Below, one piece after another: positions 8,262 to 16,732 of a stretch of DNA of 64,000 nucleotides. This stretch comes from Vibrio hibernica (GTDB taxonomy: Bacteria > Pseudomonadota > Gammaproteobacteria > Enterobacterales > Vibrionaceae). Within the stretch, counting starts at the first letter, position 1; the number at the start of each line of letters is the position of its first letter. The stretch lies in assembly GCF_015223435.1 (NCBI RefSeq), contig NZ_VHKO01000009.1, forward strand, positions 1 through 64,000, in the 5' to 3' direction. A program made the position numbers and the translations under genes. The notes beneath the pieces were generated by a model. The model did not search any database. It saw nothing but the letters and a program-made list of their open reading frames with translations, and was not told the DNA's origin.

Positions 8262-8783
8262 ATGAAAGTGATCGTCGCCTCACTTAACCCAGCAAAAATT
8301 AAAGCGGTAGAAAGTGCGTTTACGGATAGTTTTCCAAATCAAAACTTTAGTTTTAAAGGCGTTTCGGTTGAGAGCGGCGTGCCCGATCAACCAATGAATG
8401 ATAAAGAAACCAAGCAAGGTGCATTAAATCGAGTTAAAAATGCCAAGCTTGCGATTGAGGATGGTGATTTTTATGTCGGATTAGAAGCAGGAATTGAAGA
8501 TAACTTCACTTTTGCTTGGATGATAATTGAAGATAATCAATCCGAAAATAAACGTGGCGAATCACGCTCTGCCTGCTTGATGTTACCGCCAGAAGTACTG
8601 ACCAAAGTCGAGCAAGGAAAAGAACTTGGGGATGTGATGGATGAAGTATTTGCCACTGAAAACATCAAACAAAAAGGAGGTGCAATCGGCCTTCTCACTC
8701 ATCATCAATTAACTCGAAGCTCCGTTTACCATCAAGCATTAGTTTTGGCACTGATCCCGTTTGTAAACCCTAATCACTTTTAA
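8262..8783 (+). CDS. yjjX: Inosine/xanthosine triphosphatase, YjjX family
   Basis: YjjX-family proteins hydrolyse ITP and XTP, removing non-canonical purine nucleotides so that they are not built into nucleic acids. The N-terminus MKVIVASLNPAKIKAVESAF is the family's phosphate-binding start, and SVESGVPDQPMNDKET and FYVGLEAGIED are further conserved blocks. The frame stays open upstream to a TTG at 8244, but family members begin at the ATG at 8262, giving 173 residues. It may be co-transcribed with pheA. In E. coli the same gene neighbours trpR, as here, where trpR converges on it. Confidence 0.9.
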   Translation: MKVIVASLNPAKIKAVESAFTDSFPNQNFSFKGVSVESGVPDQPMNDKETKQGALNRVKNAKLAIEDGDFYVGLEAGIEDNFTFAWMIIEDNQSENKRGESRSACLMLPPEVLTKVEQGKELGDVMDEVFATENIKQKGGAIGLLTHHQLTRSSVYHQALVLALIPFVNPNHF

Positions 8784-8818
8784 ATTTATCGGGACTAAAA
8801 CAGGGTTTAGCCATAAAG

Positions 8819-9163
8819 TTATCGCTTATCTTGCGCAGCAGTCTGCAACAATTGTTGTAGCTGCTGTTTTTTTTCAGGACTACTGTGCTTTAACTCAGTA
8901 GAGCCACGTGTAATGGTCGCAATGCCAACCTTTAGCATTTGACTAATTTGGCGCTGTGATCGCTCACCTTTCATTAACTCATGCAAAATATTCATACGAG
9001 CAAGTAATGCCTCTCGCTCATCAAACGTCAATAATGCAGACAGTAAAAAATCCAATTGATCTTTTTGAGTTGCTAGCTCTAAAGCTGTTAATACGTCCTG
9101 CCAACCTTCAAATTCAGGCTTGTTCTGGCTATCATAATTGTCAGTATCATTCGATGATTGCAT
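8819..9163 (-). CDS. trpR: Trp operon repressor TrpR
   Basis: TrpR is a dimeric helix-turn-helix repressor that binds operators of trp genes when loaded with L-tryptophan. The 114-residue protein is slightly longer than E. coli TrpR (108). The core LTFDEREALLARMNILHELM and the recognition region RSQRQISQMLKVGIATITRG are diagnostic for the family. It starts 2 bases after the slt stop codon, so it is the second gene of an slt-trpR operon, as in E. coli. I see no clear Trp operator in front of slt, so autoregulation cannot be claimed. Confidence 0.96.
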   Translation of the reverse strand: MQSSNDTDNYDSQNKPEFEGWQDVLTALELATQKDQLDFLLSALLTFDEREALLARMNILHELMKGERSQRQISQMLKVGIATITRGSTELKHSSPEKKQQLQQLLQTAAQDKR

Positions 9164-9165
9164 GA

Positions 9166-11178
9166 TTAATATTTTTCCTTAATCTCATTTGACGTTAAAA
9201 AAGTGCCGTCTTGACCAAGTAAATTACGATAATAGGTTTCAAACATCAAAATATTCTGCACGTAACCACGGGTTTCATTAAAAGGAATCGCTTCAATAAA
9301 AGAATAAGCATCCACTTTTTCGGCCGTACGAGATCGCCACTGCTTCACTCGACTTGGGCCCGCATTATAAGCTGCGAAAGCAAAAATTCTATTATTATCA
9401 TAGTCTTTTAATAAATCCCCCAGATAAGCACTTCCAATTTCAATATTCTTTTCAACTTTATATAAATCATCTGCATTTTCATAATCTAACTTATGCACAT
9501 CAGCCACATGTTGCGCTGTCGTTGGCATTATTTGCATCAAACCACGAGCACCAACAGGTGAAATGGCTTCAATATCAAGCGCACTTTCTTGCCGAGCTAA
9601 TGAGATTAACGTAATCATTGATACTTCATTTTGTGTCGAGAAGTGCTCAAACCACCCACGGTGTGTAATCGGAAAACGTAAACTGGTATAACTCCACATT
9701 TTAGCTTCAATCGTCGCGACCACAGTGAAGTTGTACCAATGTTTTTGTGCTGAATATTGCACTAAAGCCAATTTTTGATTTTGAGTGCTATGCCATAACA
9801 ACCAACGCCATTCTCGTTTCGCCGCTTTGATTTTATCAACATCAATCATCTCTTCAATGCGGTCTAATGCCGCTTGTTTATCAGAAATATCAACCTGTTT
9901 CCCAGTTAGAATTTGACTTTCATAACGAATAGGCTCACCTAATAAATTCGCGGCAGCTACGCTATAAAAATCACGGTGACCTAAAATTTTCTTTAACCGT
10001 TGTTTCGCTTGTTTATCTTTTCCTTGCGCAAATTCGACACGTCCTAACCAATACTGCCAACGAGTGCTATTTTGCATGGTTTGAGGTAATCGTTTAATCC
10101 ACTTATCTACCGATTGCCAATCATTGAACTGTACTGCCAACCTTGCTCGACGCTCCATTAACGAGACAGAGCCACCTTGTTTAATTTTTGTATCTCGCCA
10201 CTTCGCCAATTGGTCAGAATCGGTATTGGTTAGCCACGAGCTCGCGTAATTAGCCAAATTAGTTTGTATTGCTTGGGGTAATTTTTGTGCTGACATCACT
10301 TGATTAAACACACGTACCGCTTGCTTAGTATCTTTACGAATAAGCTGTTTAAATGCTAATTCCGTTAGGGTTTGATTGAATGGATTGACTGGATTTGATT
10401 GACTAAATGCGACCACGCCTTTAGGTTTTTTATACAGATGTTGTAATATGGTTGATTGAGAACGAGCCGAATCTGTCGCGAGCATATTATCTAAATAACC
10501 AAATAGTCGGGTATTATTGGCTTTAAACATCAATAACATACGCTGTAAAATCATATCATCACTGCGATAACCCGCTGTTGTCCACTGCTGAAATAAATCA
10601 TCGCAGGCTGAAGAGACACTTCCTCCCGTTAACCATAAATTTTCAGCGCCTTTGTAGGCACTGGCTTTATCATCCGTTTCTAATTTAGCCGTATAATAAT
10701 AACAACGATATTTTTGATCGTGGGGTTCTTCTGTTTGATATTTTAATAACGCCATCCAATTCTCATTTTTTGCCAAACCATCAAGATAAGCGGCCTTAAT
10801 GCTGCTAGAAAATGGGAAATCTTTATATTTTAGTGTGAAGTCATCAACTTGCGTTGGTGTTTGCAAGCCTATATCCACTAAAAAGGTACGATAATCGACA
10901 TAAGGCGTTAAAGGATAACTGGCAATTTGAGGACGAAGTTTCAGATAGGATTCAACATCTTTTTGATCGAGAAAATCTTGGGCTTGTTGGTAAAGCGCTC
11001 GCTGTTGCTCTAAAGGAGATAGTGCAGCCCCTTTCTTATCATTAGCTTGCTCGCTGAGTAATGGCGTCGCTTTTGAAATATTACTCGCCACGGTAGGCAT
11101 GGCTAAAAAAAATGAGCTAAAAAACACGCCACGAAGCACACTGAGTAAGTTTAAGGTGATCTTATTTGAATACGACAT
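9166..11178 (-). CDS. slt: Soluble lytic murein transglycosylase Slt
   Basis: Slt cleaves the MurNAc-GlcNAc bond of peptidoglycan in the periplasm and leaves 1,6-anhydro ends; it degrades uncrosslinked strands. A signal peptide (MSYSNKITLNLLSVLRGVFF to about TVAS) is followed by a long alpha-superhelical U-domain and a C-terminal lysozyme-like domain. The catalytic Glu is in LARQESALD, with the GARGLMQIMPTTA and FAAYNAGPSRV motifs after it. The start is set at the ATG at 11178, because the frame upstream opens only with a TTG at 11214 without a ribosome site and would spoil the signal peptide. The result is 670 residues. trpR follows in the same operon. Confidence 0.95.
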   Translation of the reverse strand: MSYSNKITLNLLSVLRGVFFSSFFLAMPTVASNISKATPLLSEQANDKKGAALSPLEQQRALYQQAQDFLDQKDVESYLKLRPQIASYPLTPYVDYRTFLVDIGLQTPTQVDDFTLKYKDFPFSSSIKAAYLDGLAKNENWMALLKYQTEEPHDQKYRCYYYTAKLETDDKASAYKGAENLWLTGGSVSSACDDLFQQWTTAGYRSDDMILQRMLLMFKANNTRLFGYLDNMLATDSARSQSTILQHLYKKPKGVVAFSQSNPVNPFNQTLTELAFKQLIRKDTKQAVRVFNQVMSAQKLPQAIQTNLANYASSWLTNTDSDQLAKWRDTKIKQGGSVSLMERRARLAVQFNDWQSVDKWIKRLPQTMQNSTRWQYWLGRVEFAQGKDKQAKQRLKKILGHRDFYSVAAANLLGEPIRYESQILTGKQVDISDKQAALDRIEEMIDVDKIKAAKREWRWLLWHSTQNQKLALVQYSAQKHWYNFTVVATIEAKMWSYTSLRFPITHRGWFEHFSTQNEVSMITLISLARQESALDIEAISPVGARGLMQIMPTTAQHVADVHKLDYENADDLYKVEKNIEIGSAYLGDLLKDYDNNRIFAFAAYNAGPSRVKQWRSRTAEKVDAYSFIEAIPFNETRGYVQNILMFETYYRNLLGQDGTFLTSNEIKEKY

Positions 11179-11331
11179 GAATGCAGAAACTTCCCTATAA
11201 ATATTATTGAACAATCAAAACCAAGCTGAATGATAATCATACTTATGTTTATCATCCTTAGTGTGAATCTTATGTGAGAAAGAGTAAACTAACGCTTTCA
11301 AATTATTATCAATAATAGGATATGTAAGACT

Positions 11332-12999
11332 ATGGCTGAATACGTCTATACCATGTCTCGTGTGAGCAAAGTTGTGCCGCCGAAACGTCAAATACTAAAA
11401 GACATCTCTCTGAGCTTCTTCCCTGGTGCTAAAATCGGTGTACTTGGCCTAAATGGTTCAGGTAAATCAACGTTACTTCGCATTATGGCGGGTATTGATC
11501 AAGATATTGATGGTGAAGCACGCGCGCAAGTTGGCCTTAAAGTCGGTTACTTACCCCAAGAACCGGTTCTTGATGAATCAAAAACGGTACGTGAAATTGT
11601 TGAAGAAGCTGTTTCTGATGTTGCTGACGCTTTAAAACGCATTGACGCTGTTTACGCTGCCTACGCAGAACCCGATGCCGATTTCGATGCACTAGCGAAA
11701 GAACAAGGCGAATTAGAAGCCTTAATCCAAGCCAAAGATGGTCATAACCTAGAGAATTCTTTGGAACGCGCAGCCGATGCATTGCGTCTGCCAGAATGGG
11801 ATGCCAAAATTGAATTCTTATCCGGTGGTGAACGCCGTCGTGTCGCAATTTGTCGTCTACTACTCGAAAAACCCGACATGTTATTACTTGATGAACCGAC
11901 TAACCACTTAGATGCAGAATCGGTCGCATGGCTTGAGCACTTCCTTGTTGATTACAGCGGTACTGTTGTGGCAATTACCCATGACCGTTATTTCCTAGAC
12001 AACGCTGCGGGTTGGATCTTAGAGCTTGACCGTGGTGAGGGTATTCCATGGGAAGGTAACTACACTTCGTGGCTAGAGCAAAAAGATGAGCGCCTCGCAC
12101 AAGAGTCGTCAACTGAAAACGCTCGCAAGAAAACCATCGCGAAGGAATTGGAGTGGGTACGTCAAAATCCAAAAGGTCGTCAAGCTAAATCAAAAGCACG
12201 TATGGCTCGATTTGAAGAATTAAATACCTCTGAGCATCAAAAACGTAATGAAACCAACGAGCTGTTTATTCCGCCGGGTGAGCGTTTAGGTGACAAAGTG
12301 CTTGAAGTGAAGAACTTAACCAAATCATTTGGTGATCGCGTTCTTATTGATGATTTATCTTTTAGTATGCCAAAAGGTGCCATCGTCGGTATCGTCGGTG
12401 CCAATGGCGCGGGTAAATCAACATTATTTAAGATATTAAGCGGCGCCGAACAACCCGATTCAGGTACTGTCGAATTAGGTACAACCGTTAAATTAGCATC
12501 GGTTGATCAGTTCCGTGACAGCATGAATGATAATAACAGCGTATTCCAAGAGATCTCTGAAGGCGCCGATATTATCAAGATCAATAACTTTGAAATTCCA
12601 GCGCGTGCATATTGCTCTCGTTTTAACTTTAAAGGCAACGATCAACAAAAACGCATTGGCGATTTATCGGGCGGCGAACGTAACCGTGTGCACTTAGCTA
12701 AACTGCTTAAAGCTGGCGGTAACGTATTACTACTCGATGAACCAACCAATGACCTAGACGTCGAAACACTGCGCGCACTTGAAGAGGCCCTACTTGAATT
12801 CCCTGGTTGCGCCATGGTTATCTCGCATGACCGCTGGTTCCTCGATCGTATCGCCACTCACATATTAGATTACCGTGATGAAGGCCAAGTAAACTTCTTT
12901 GAAGGGAACTACAGTGAATACACCGATTGGTTAAAACAAACTCTTGGCGCAGCAGCGGCAGAACCGCACCGCATCAAGTACAAACGTATGACCAAATAG
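11332..12999 (+). CDS. ettA: Energy-dependent translational throttle protein EttA (ABC-F)
   Basis: EttA is an ABC-F ATPase that binds the ribosomal E site and gates the first peptide bond according to the ADP/ATP ratio. It has no membrane domain. Both nucleotide-binding cassettes are complete: Walker A GLNGSGKST and GANGAGKST, signatures LSGGERRRVAI and LSGGERNRVHL, Walker B LLLDEPTNHLD and LLLDEPTNDLD. Between them is the basic interdomain linker (KELEWVRQNPKGRQAKSKAR). The 555-residue length equals E. coli EttA. The ATG has AGGA upstream and a terminator follows. It is divergent from slt-trpR. Confidence 0.97.
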   Translation: MAEYVYTMSRVSKVVPPKRQILKDISLSFFPGAKIGVLGLNGSGKSTLLRIMAGIDQDIDGEARAQVGLKVGYLPQEPVLDESKTVREIVEEAVSDVADALKRIDAVYAAYAEPDADFDALAKEQGELEALIQAKDGHNLENSLERAADALRLPEWDAKIEFLSGGERRRVAICRLLLEKPDMLLLDEPTNHLDAESVAWLEHFLVDYSGTVVAITHDRYFLDNAAGWILELDRGEGIPWEGNYTSWLEQKDERLAQESSTENARKKTIAKELEWVRQNPKGRQAKSKARMARFEELNTSEHQKRNETNELFIPPGERLGDKVLEVKNLTKSFGDRVLIDDLSFSMPKGAIVGIVGANGAGKSTLFKILSGAEQPDSGTVELGTTVKLASVDQFRDSMNDNNSVFQEISEGADIIKINNFEIPARAYCSRFNFKGNDQQKRIGDLSGGERNRVHLAKLLKAGGNVLLLDEPTNDLDVETLRALEEALLEFPGCAMVISHDRWFLDRIATHILDYRDEGQVNFFEGNYSEYTDWLKQTLGAAAAEPHRIKYKRMTK

Positions 13000-13023
13000 T
13001 CACTAGCAGTAACCCAAAATACC

Positions 13024-13056
13024 AAGGCCACATTTTTAATTAGATGTGGCTTTTTT
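13024..13056 (+). terminator. Terminator of ettA
   Basis: GCCACAT (13027-13033) pairs with ATGTGGC (13044-13050), followed by six T. Confidence 0.9.
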
Positions 13057-13190
13057 AATGCTTGAAAATGAATAATGAGAACAGCGCTGTAAAAACAAAT
13101 TACCATTATCTCTAACCCTTTAGCTTTTGAATTCGTTCAGGTAAACCTAATGGTATTCATTTGCTTATTTCATCAATGTGAATCACTAAT

Positions 13191-14177
13191 ATGCTGTTTT
13201 TCTCTTTTAAGCCCCCCGCCTCACTTACTAAAAACAGCGATATTATCACCGTTCCTACTTTTGCTACTGCTGGGTTCATCCTCCTCTCTTTCATTTGCAT
13301 ACTATTTAGTGCGTATCATTTGGCGCATCAAATTCCAAAGCGCACAAACTCTGCGCCTACCATGATCACAATGCATAATTTTAATCATCAGTCTCCTGAA
13401 CATAAGGATGAAACAGTAGATGAACATATATCAGCACCTAAGCTGAAAACAAAAACGAATACATTGTTAGCCACCTTTCTAGTCTCTAATATCAATAAGG
13501 ACACGTCTAATTTAAGCCCCGCGGTTAAAGCGACTTTATTTCGAATGATCCCAAATGATCTTCCCATGGCCTATCAAAGAATATCATCACCTTATGGCGT
13601 TCGAATCCACCCGATAACAGGTCAATCAAAACGCCATTTAGGTATGGATTTAACCTGCCCCAATGGTGGCACTATCTATGCGACAGCCGATGGCGTAGTA
13701 GAACTCACTCGCCCGAGTAATCAAGGCTATGGCAACTTAATTAAAATACGCCATGGGTTTGGTTTTATGTCGATGTATGCTCACTTACAACGCTTTTTAG
13801 TTAAAACTGGCCAGTTCATTGAGAAAGGTGATCCTATTGCTTTATGTGGGAATACAGGGGCATCCACAGGTCCACATTTGCATTACGAGATTCGTTTTCT
13901 AGGACAAACACTTGACCCAAAAGATTTCTTAAATTGGCACCCCGATAATTTCAATCAACTATTTAAGCAGCAAGATCATATTCATTGGTCTTCACTGATT
14001 AACCATATTAATGGCCTGATTCAGCTACAAGGGTTACTAGAAAGAACGACTAAATCGCCATCAATAAAAGAAAGTGGTGAAGTAGATAGAGGGAATTATC
14101 ATGATGGATTACAAAACTTTGGACTTGATGAAGATGGCTGGGAGAATGTAAAAACCAGCGCAATCGCGATCAAATGA
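13191..14177 (+). CDS. M23-family peptidoglycan endopeptidase, membrane-anchored
   Basis: The C-terminal half is a LytM/M23 zinc metallopeptidase that should cut peptide crosslinks in the cell wall. All active-site residues are present: His149 and Asp153 in HLGMD, His198 in YAHL, and His229 and His231 in HLHYE. One hydrophobic segment (about 23-45) near the N-terminus indicates a single-pass inner-membrane anchor with the enzyme in the periplasm. The linker (50-125) is charged and low in complexity. I do not see LysM repeats. It may resemble the Shy endopeptidases of V. cholerae, but I cannot say which one, if any. It stands alone between ettA and tyrA. Confidence 0.88.
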   Translation: MLFFSFKPPASLTKNSDIITVPTFATAGFILLSFICILFSAYHLAHQIPKRTNSAPTMITMHNFNHQSPEHKDETVDEHISAPKLKTKTNTLLATFLVSNINKDTSNLSPAVKATLFRMIPNDLPMAYQRISSPYGVRIHPITGQSKRHLGMDLTCPNGGTIYATADGVVELTRPSNQGYGNLIKIRHGFGFMSMYAHLQRFLVKTGQFIEKGDPIALCGNTGASTGPHLHYEIRFLGQTLDPKDFLNWHPDNFNQLFKQQDHIHWSSLINHINGLIQLQGLLERTTKSPSIKESGEVDRGNYHDGLQNFGLDEDGWENVKTSAIAIK

Positions 14178-14194
14178 ACATTTAATCACAGAAC

Positions 14195-14250
14195 AATAAA
14201 AAGCCAACTTTTAACTACGAATAAATAGTCAGAAAAGTTGGCTGATTTTA
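14195..14250. terminator. Bidirectional terminator between the M23 gene and tyrA
   Basis: AGCCAACTTTT (14202-14212) and AAAAGTTGGCT (14233-14243) are perfect 11-bp arms around a 20-base loop, with A and T tracts suiting both convergent genes. Confidence 0.7.
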
Positions 14251-14300
14251 CTATAAGAGAAAGGCCTTAAATCTATTTAATTACCTTACTTGGCTCATAT

Positions 14301-15431
14301 TTACTTACCACGGTGCATGGCATCATTGGCTTGTTTTAACAGGTTTTGACTTTCATTCATAAAGCGTTGTGAGTAATCACCGTACCACTCAGATACCGTT
14401 TCAAATTGCTGCACGAATTCAGCTTTATCATGGTTATCTAAAATTTTAATCGCTTCACCAAAACGTTGATGGAACCGCTTAATCATGTCGATGTTATGCT
14501 GAGATGACATGATAATATCGCCATAAAGATTAGGATCTTGTGCAAATAGACGCCCAACCATCGCCAGTTCTAAGCGATAAATTGGTGAACTTAACTGCAC
14601 TAAGGTGTCCAGATTTGGGTTCTCTTGCGATAAATGCAGACCATAAGCAAACGAAGTAAAGTGACGTAATGCTTGGATTAAAGTCATGCCATTATCATGT
14701 TCTTTGGCATCAATAGCGCAAATACTCGCGCCCCATATTTCAAACTGCTTGAGTAACCATTGGTAGGTTTCAGGTAAACGACCATCGCTGCAAATAATCA
14801 CTTGTTTCGCCATGCTTGGAATATCCGGACCAAACATAGGATGCAAACCAACTACGGGGCCAGCATGTACTTCAAGCATTGCAGCTAAAGGATCCGCTTT
14901 GATTGAAGTTAAATCACATAAAATACAATCATCAGGTAATTTCGGCAATTTCCTGATCACAAAATCCGTTAAGTGGATTGGCACGCTCACCACCACCATA
15001 CCAGCGTCTTTCAACAACGTTTCCGCATTATCCCAATCTTGGCTGCCCAATATTTTGACTTGATACCCAGATAGCTCAAACATACGCTTGAACACACCGC
15101 CTAGTTGGCCGTTACCGCCCACAATCACAATTGAACGTAATTGTGGATTTAAACATTTAAAGCCAGAATCTTTTTCGCTAGCATAAGACTCACGCATAGT
15201 GCGACGCAAAATATCTTCGATCAACTGAGGTGGAACGCCACGCTTTTCGGCTTCAGCACGACGAGAAGCTAACATAGCCGCTTCGCGATCTGGTGCATAA
15301 ATAGGCAGACCATGAATGCTTTTTACTTCACCTACTTTTTCAACCAGTGACAAACGCTGAGCCAAAAGCTCCACAATTTGCTTGTCCACTGCATCAATTT
15401 GATCTCGTAATTCATTTAATTCAACAGCCAT
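14301..15431 (-). CDS. tyrA: Bifunctional chorismate mutase/prephenate dehydrogenase TyrA (T-protein)
   Basis: TyrA makes prephenate from chorismate and oxidises it with NAD+ to 4-hydroxyphenylpyruvate, the tyrosine branch. The 376 residues have an N-terminal AroQ chorismate mutase (about 1-90) with [20 protein letters not shown], then a dehydrogenase with the nucleotide-binding loop [11 protein letters not shown] (about 103-113) and conserved HPMFGPD. E. coli TyrA has 373 residues. It lies 34 bases after aroF on the same strand, so it is the second gene of an aroF-tyrA operon governed by the TyrR boxes further upstream. Confidence 0.97.
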   Translation of the reverse strand: MAVELNELRDQIDAVDKQIVELLAQRLSLVEKVGEVKSIHGLPIYAPDREAAMLASRRAEAEKRGVPPQLIEDILRRTMRESYASEKDSGFKCLNPQLRSIVIVGGNGQLGGVFKRMFELSGYQVKILGSQDWDNAETLLKDAGMVVVSVPIHLTDFVIRKLPKLPDDCILCDLTSIKADPLAAMLEVHAGPVVGLHPMFGPDIPSMAKQVIICSDGRLPETYQWLLKQFEIWGASICAIDAKEHDNGMTLIQALRHFTSFAYGLHLSQENPNLDTLVQLSSPIYRLELAMVGRLFAQDPNLYGDIIMSSQHNIDMIKRFHQRFGEAIKILDNHDKAEFVQQFETVSEWYGDYSQRFMNESQNLLKQANDAMHRGK

Positions 15432-15465
15432 TCACGTCTTCCTAATTCCTTTAGATGGTATTCAT

Positions 15466-16539
15466 TTACCCTTTTAGGCGATTCTCTAAAAATGGTACCA
15501 ATTCTTGATGCGCATGACGTAATAATGTTTCAGTCGAATCCCAATTAATGCACGCATCTGTGATCGAGACACCATACTGCATTTCGGAAAGAGGAATATC
15601 TGACCCTTGATTTCCTTCATTTAAGTGACTTTCAATCATTAAACCAATAATAGACTGGTTGCCCTCGCGAATTTGATGAATAACATCTTCCGCCACTAAT
15701 GGTTGACGACGGTAATCTTTACGAGAATTTGCATGGCTACAATCCACCATCAATGCGGCTTCTAAATTATACTTTGCCAGCTCTTGCTCACATTCATTCA
15801 CCGAGACTGAATCGTAGTTTGTTTGCACGCCTCCACGTAAAATCACATGTCCATTAGCATTACCTTGTGTGGTAAGAAGCGCGACTTGACCATCACTATC
15901 AATCCCCATAAAACGGTGGCTAGATGAAGCGGCTTGCATTGCATTAATAGCGGTACCTAAGCTGCCATCAGTACCGTTTTTAAAGCCTACCGGAACCGAT
16001 AAACCACTGGCCATTTCACGGTGAGTTTGAGATTCCGTAGTACGTGCACCAATCGCAGCCCAACTGAAAGTATCCCCGATGTATTGCGGACTAATTGGAT
16101 CTAGTGCTTCGGTGGCCAAAGGGATTTCCATTTCGGCTAAGTCAACCAATAATTGACGAGCAATATGTAGGCCACGCTCGATATCAAAAGAGTTATCTAG
16201 ATGCGGATCATTGATCAGCCCTTTCCAACCAACAGTGGTACGAGGTTTTTCAAAATAAACACGCATTACAAGGTAAATTTGATCATCCAATTGTGCCGAT
16301 AATGCTTTAAGTCGCTTGGCATACTCTTTTGCAGCATCAATATCATGAATTGAGCAAGGGCCACAAACAATCAATAAACGATGATCTTTTTTATGAATAA
16401 TATTTGAGATAGTTTGACGAGACTCTTGAATAAATTGACGAGCGTTATCACTCAAAGGGATTTTCTGCTTTAATTCGTTTGGAGTAATGATAACCTGCTC
16501 ATCAATGATGTTAATATTGCTTAATTCACTTTTATACAT
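15466..16539 (-). CDS. aroF: 3-deoxy-7-phosphoheptulonate (DAHP) synthase, AroF type
   Basis: DAHP synthase joins phosphoenolpyruvate and erythrose 4-phosphate, the first step of the shikimate pathway. The 357-residue protein is a class I enzyme; LIVCGPCSIHD, GARTTESQTHREMASGLS and MVDCSHANSRKDY are family blocks, including the metal-binding Cys and His. E. coli has three isozymes. Linkage to tyrA and three TyrR-like boxes in front of the gene point to the tyrosine-regulated AroF type; sequence alone would also allow AroG. The start ATG sits just downstream of TyrR-like box 3. Confidence 0.9.
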   Translation of the reverse strand: MYKSELSNINIIDEQVIITPNELKQKIPLSDNARQFIQESRQTISNIIHKKDHRLLIVCGPCSIHDIDAAKEYAKRLKALSAQLDDQIYLVMRVYFEKPRTTVGWKGLINDPHLDNSFDIERGLHIARQLLVDLAEMEIPLATEALDPISPQYIGDTFSWAAIGARTTESQTHREMASGLSVPVGFKNGTDGSLGTAINAMQAASSSHRFMGIDSDGQVALLTTQGNANGHVILRGGVQTNYDSVSVNECEQELAKYNLEAALMVDCSHANSRKDYRRQPLVAEDVIHQIREGNQSIIGLMIESHLNEGNQGSDIPLSEMQYGVSITDACINWDSTETLLRHAHQELVPFLENRLKG

Positions 16540-16548
16540 AACCGTACC

Positions 16549-16566
16549 TGTAAACTTTTTAATACA
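16549..16566. promoter_or_regulatory. TyrR-like box 3
   Basis: TGTAAA-N6-AATACA matches TGTAAA-N6-TTTACA at 10 of 12 defined positions. It lies 10 bases upstream of the aroF start codon. Confidence 0.5.
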
Positions 16567-16651
16567 TTAATATGATAGCGACACTACGCTGTATGGAGTT
16601 AAGTTATCACGGTATTTTTTATATTCAAACAAATCAAAATAACAAAACAAG

Positions 16652-16689
16652 TGTAAAATTAAATCTACACACGTAAAAATAAATTTACA
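16652..16689. promoter_or_regulatory. Tandem TyrR boxes 1 and 2 between aroF and btsS
   Basis: TGTAAA-N6-TCTACA (16652-16669) and CGTAAA-N6-TTTACA (16672-16689) each match the TyrR consensus TGTAAA-N6-TTTACA at 11 of 12 positions and lie 20 bases apart. E. coli aroF also has three boxes. They are about 115-150 bases before aroF and only 44-81 bases before the divergent sensor kinase gene, so they might act on both. Confidence 0.78.
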
Positions 16690-16732
16690 TTCAACTGTCG
16701 TTTTTCATCTTATAAACTTAAGTATTGGATTT

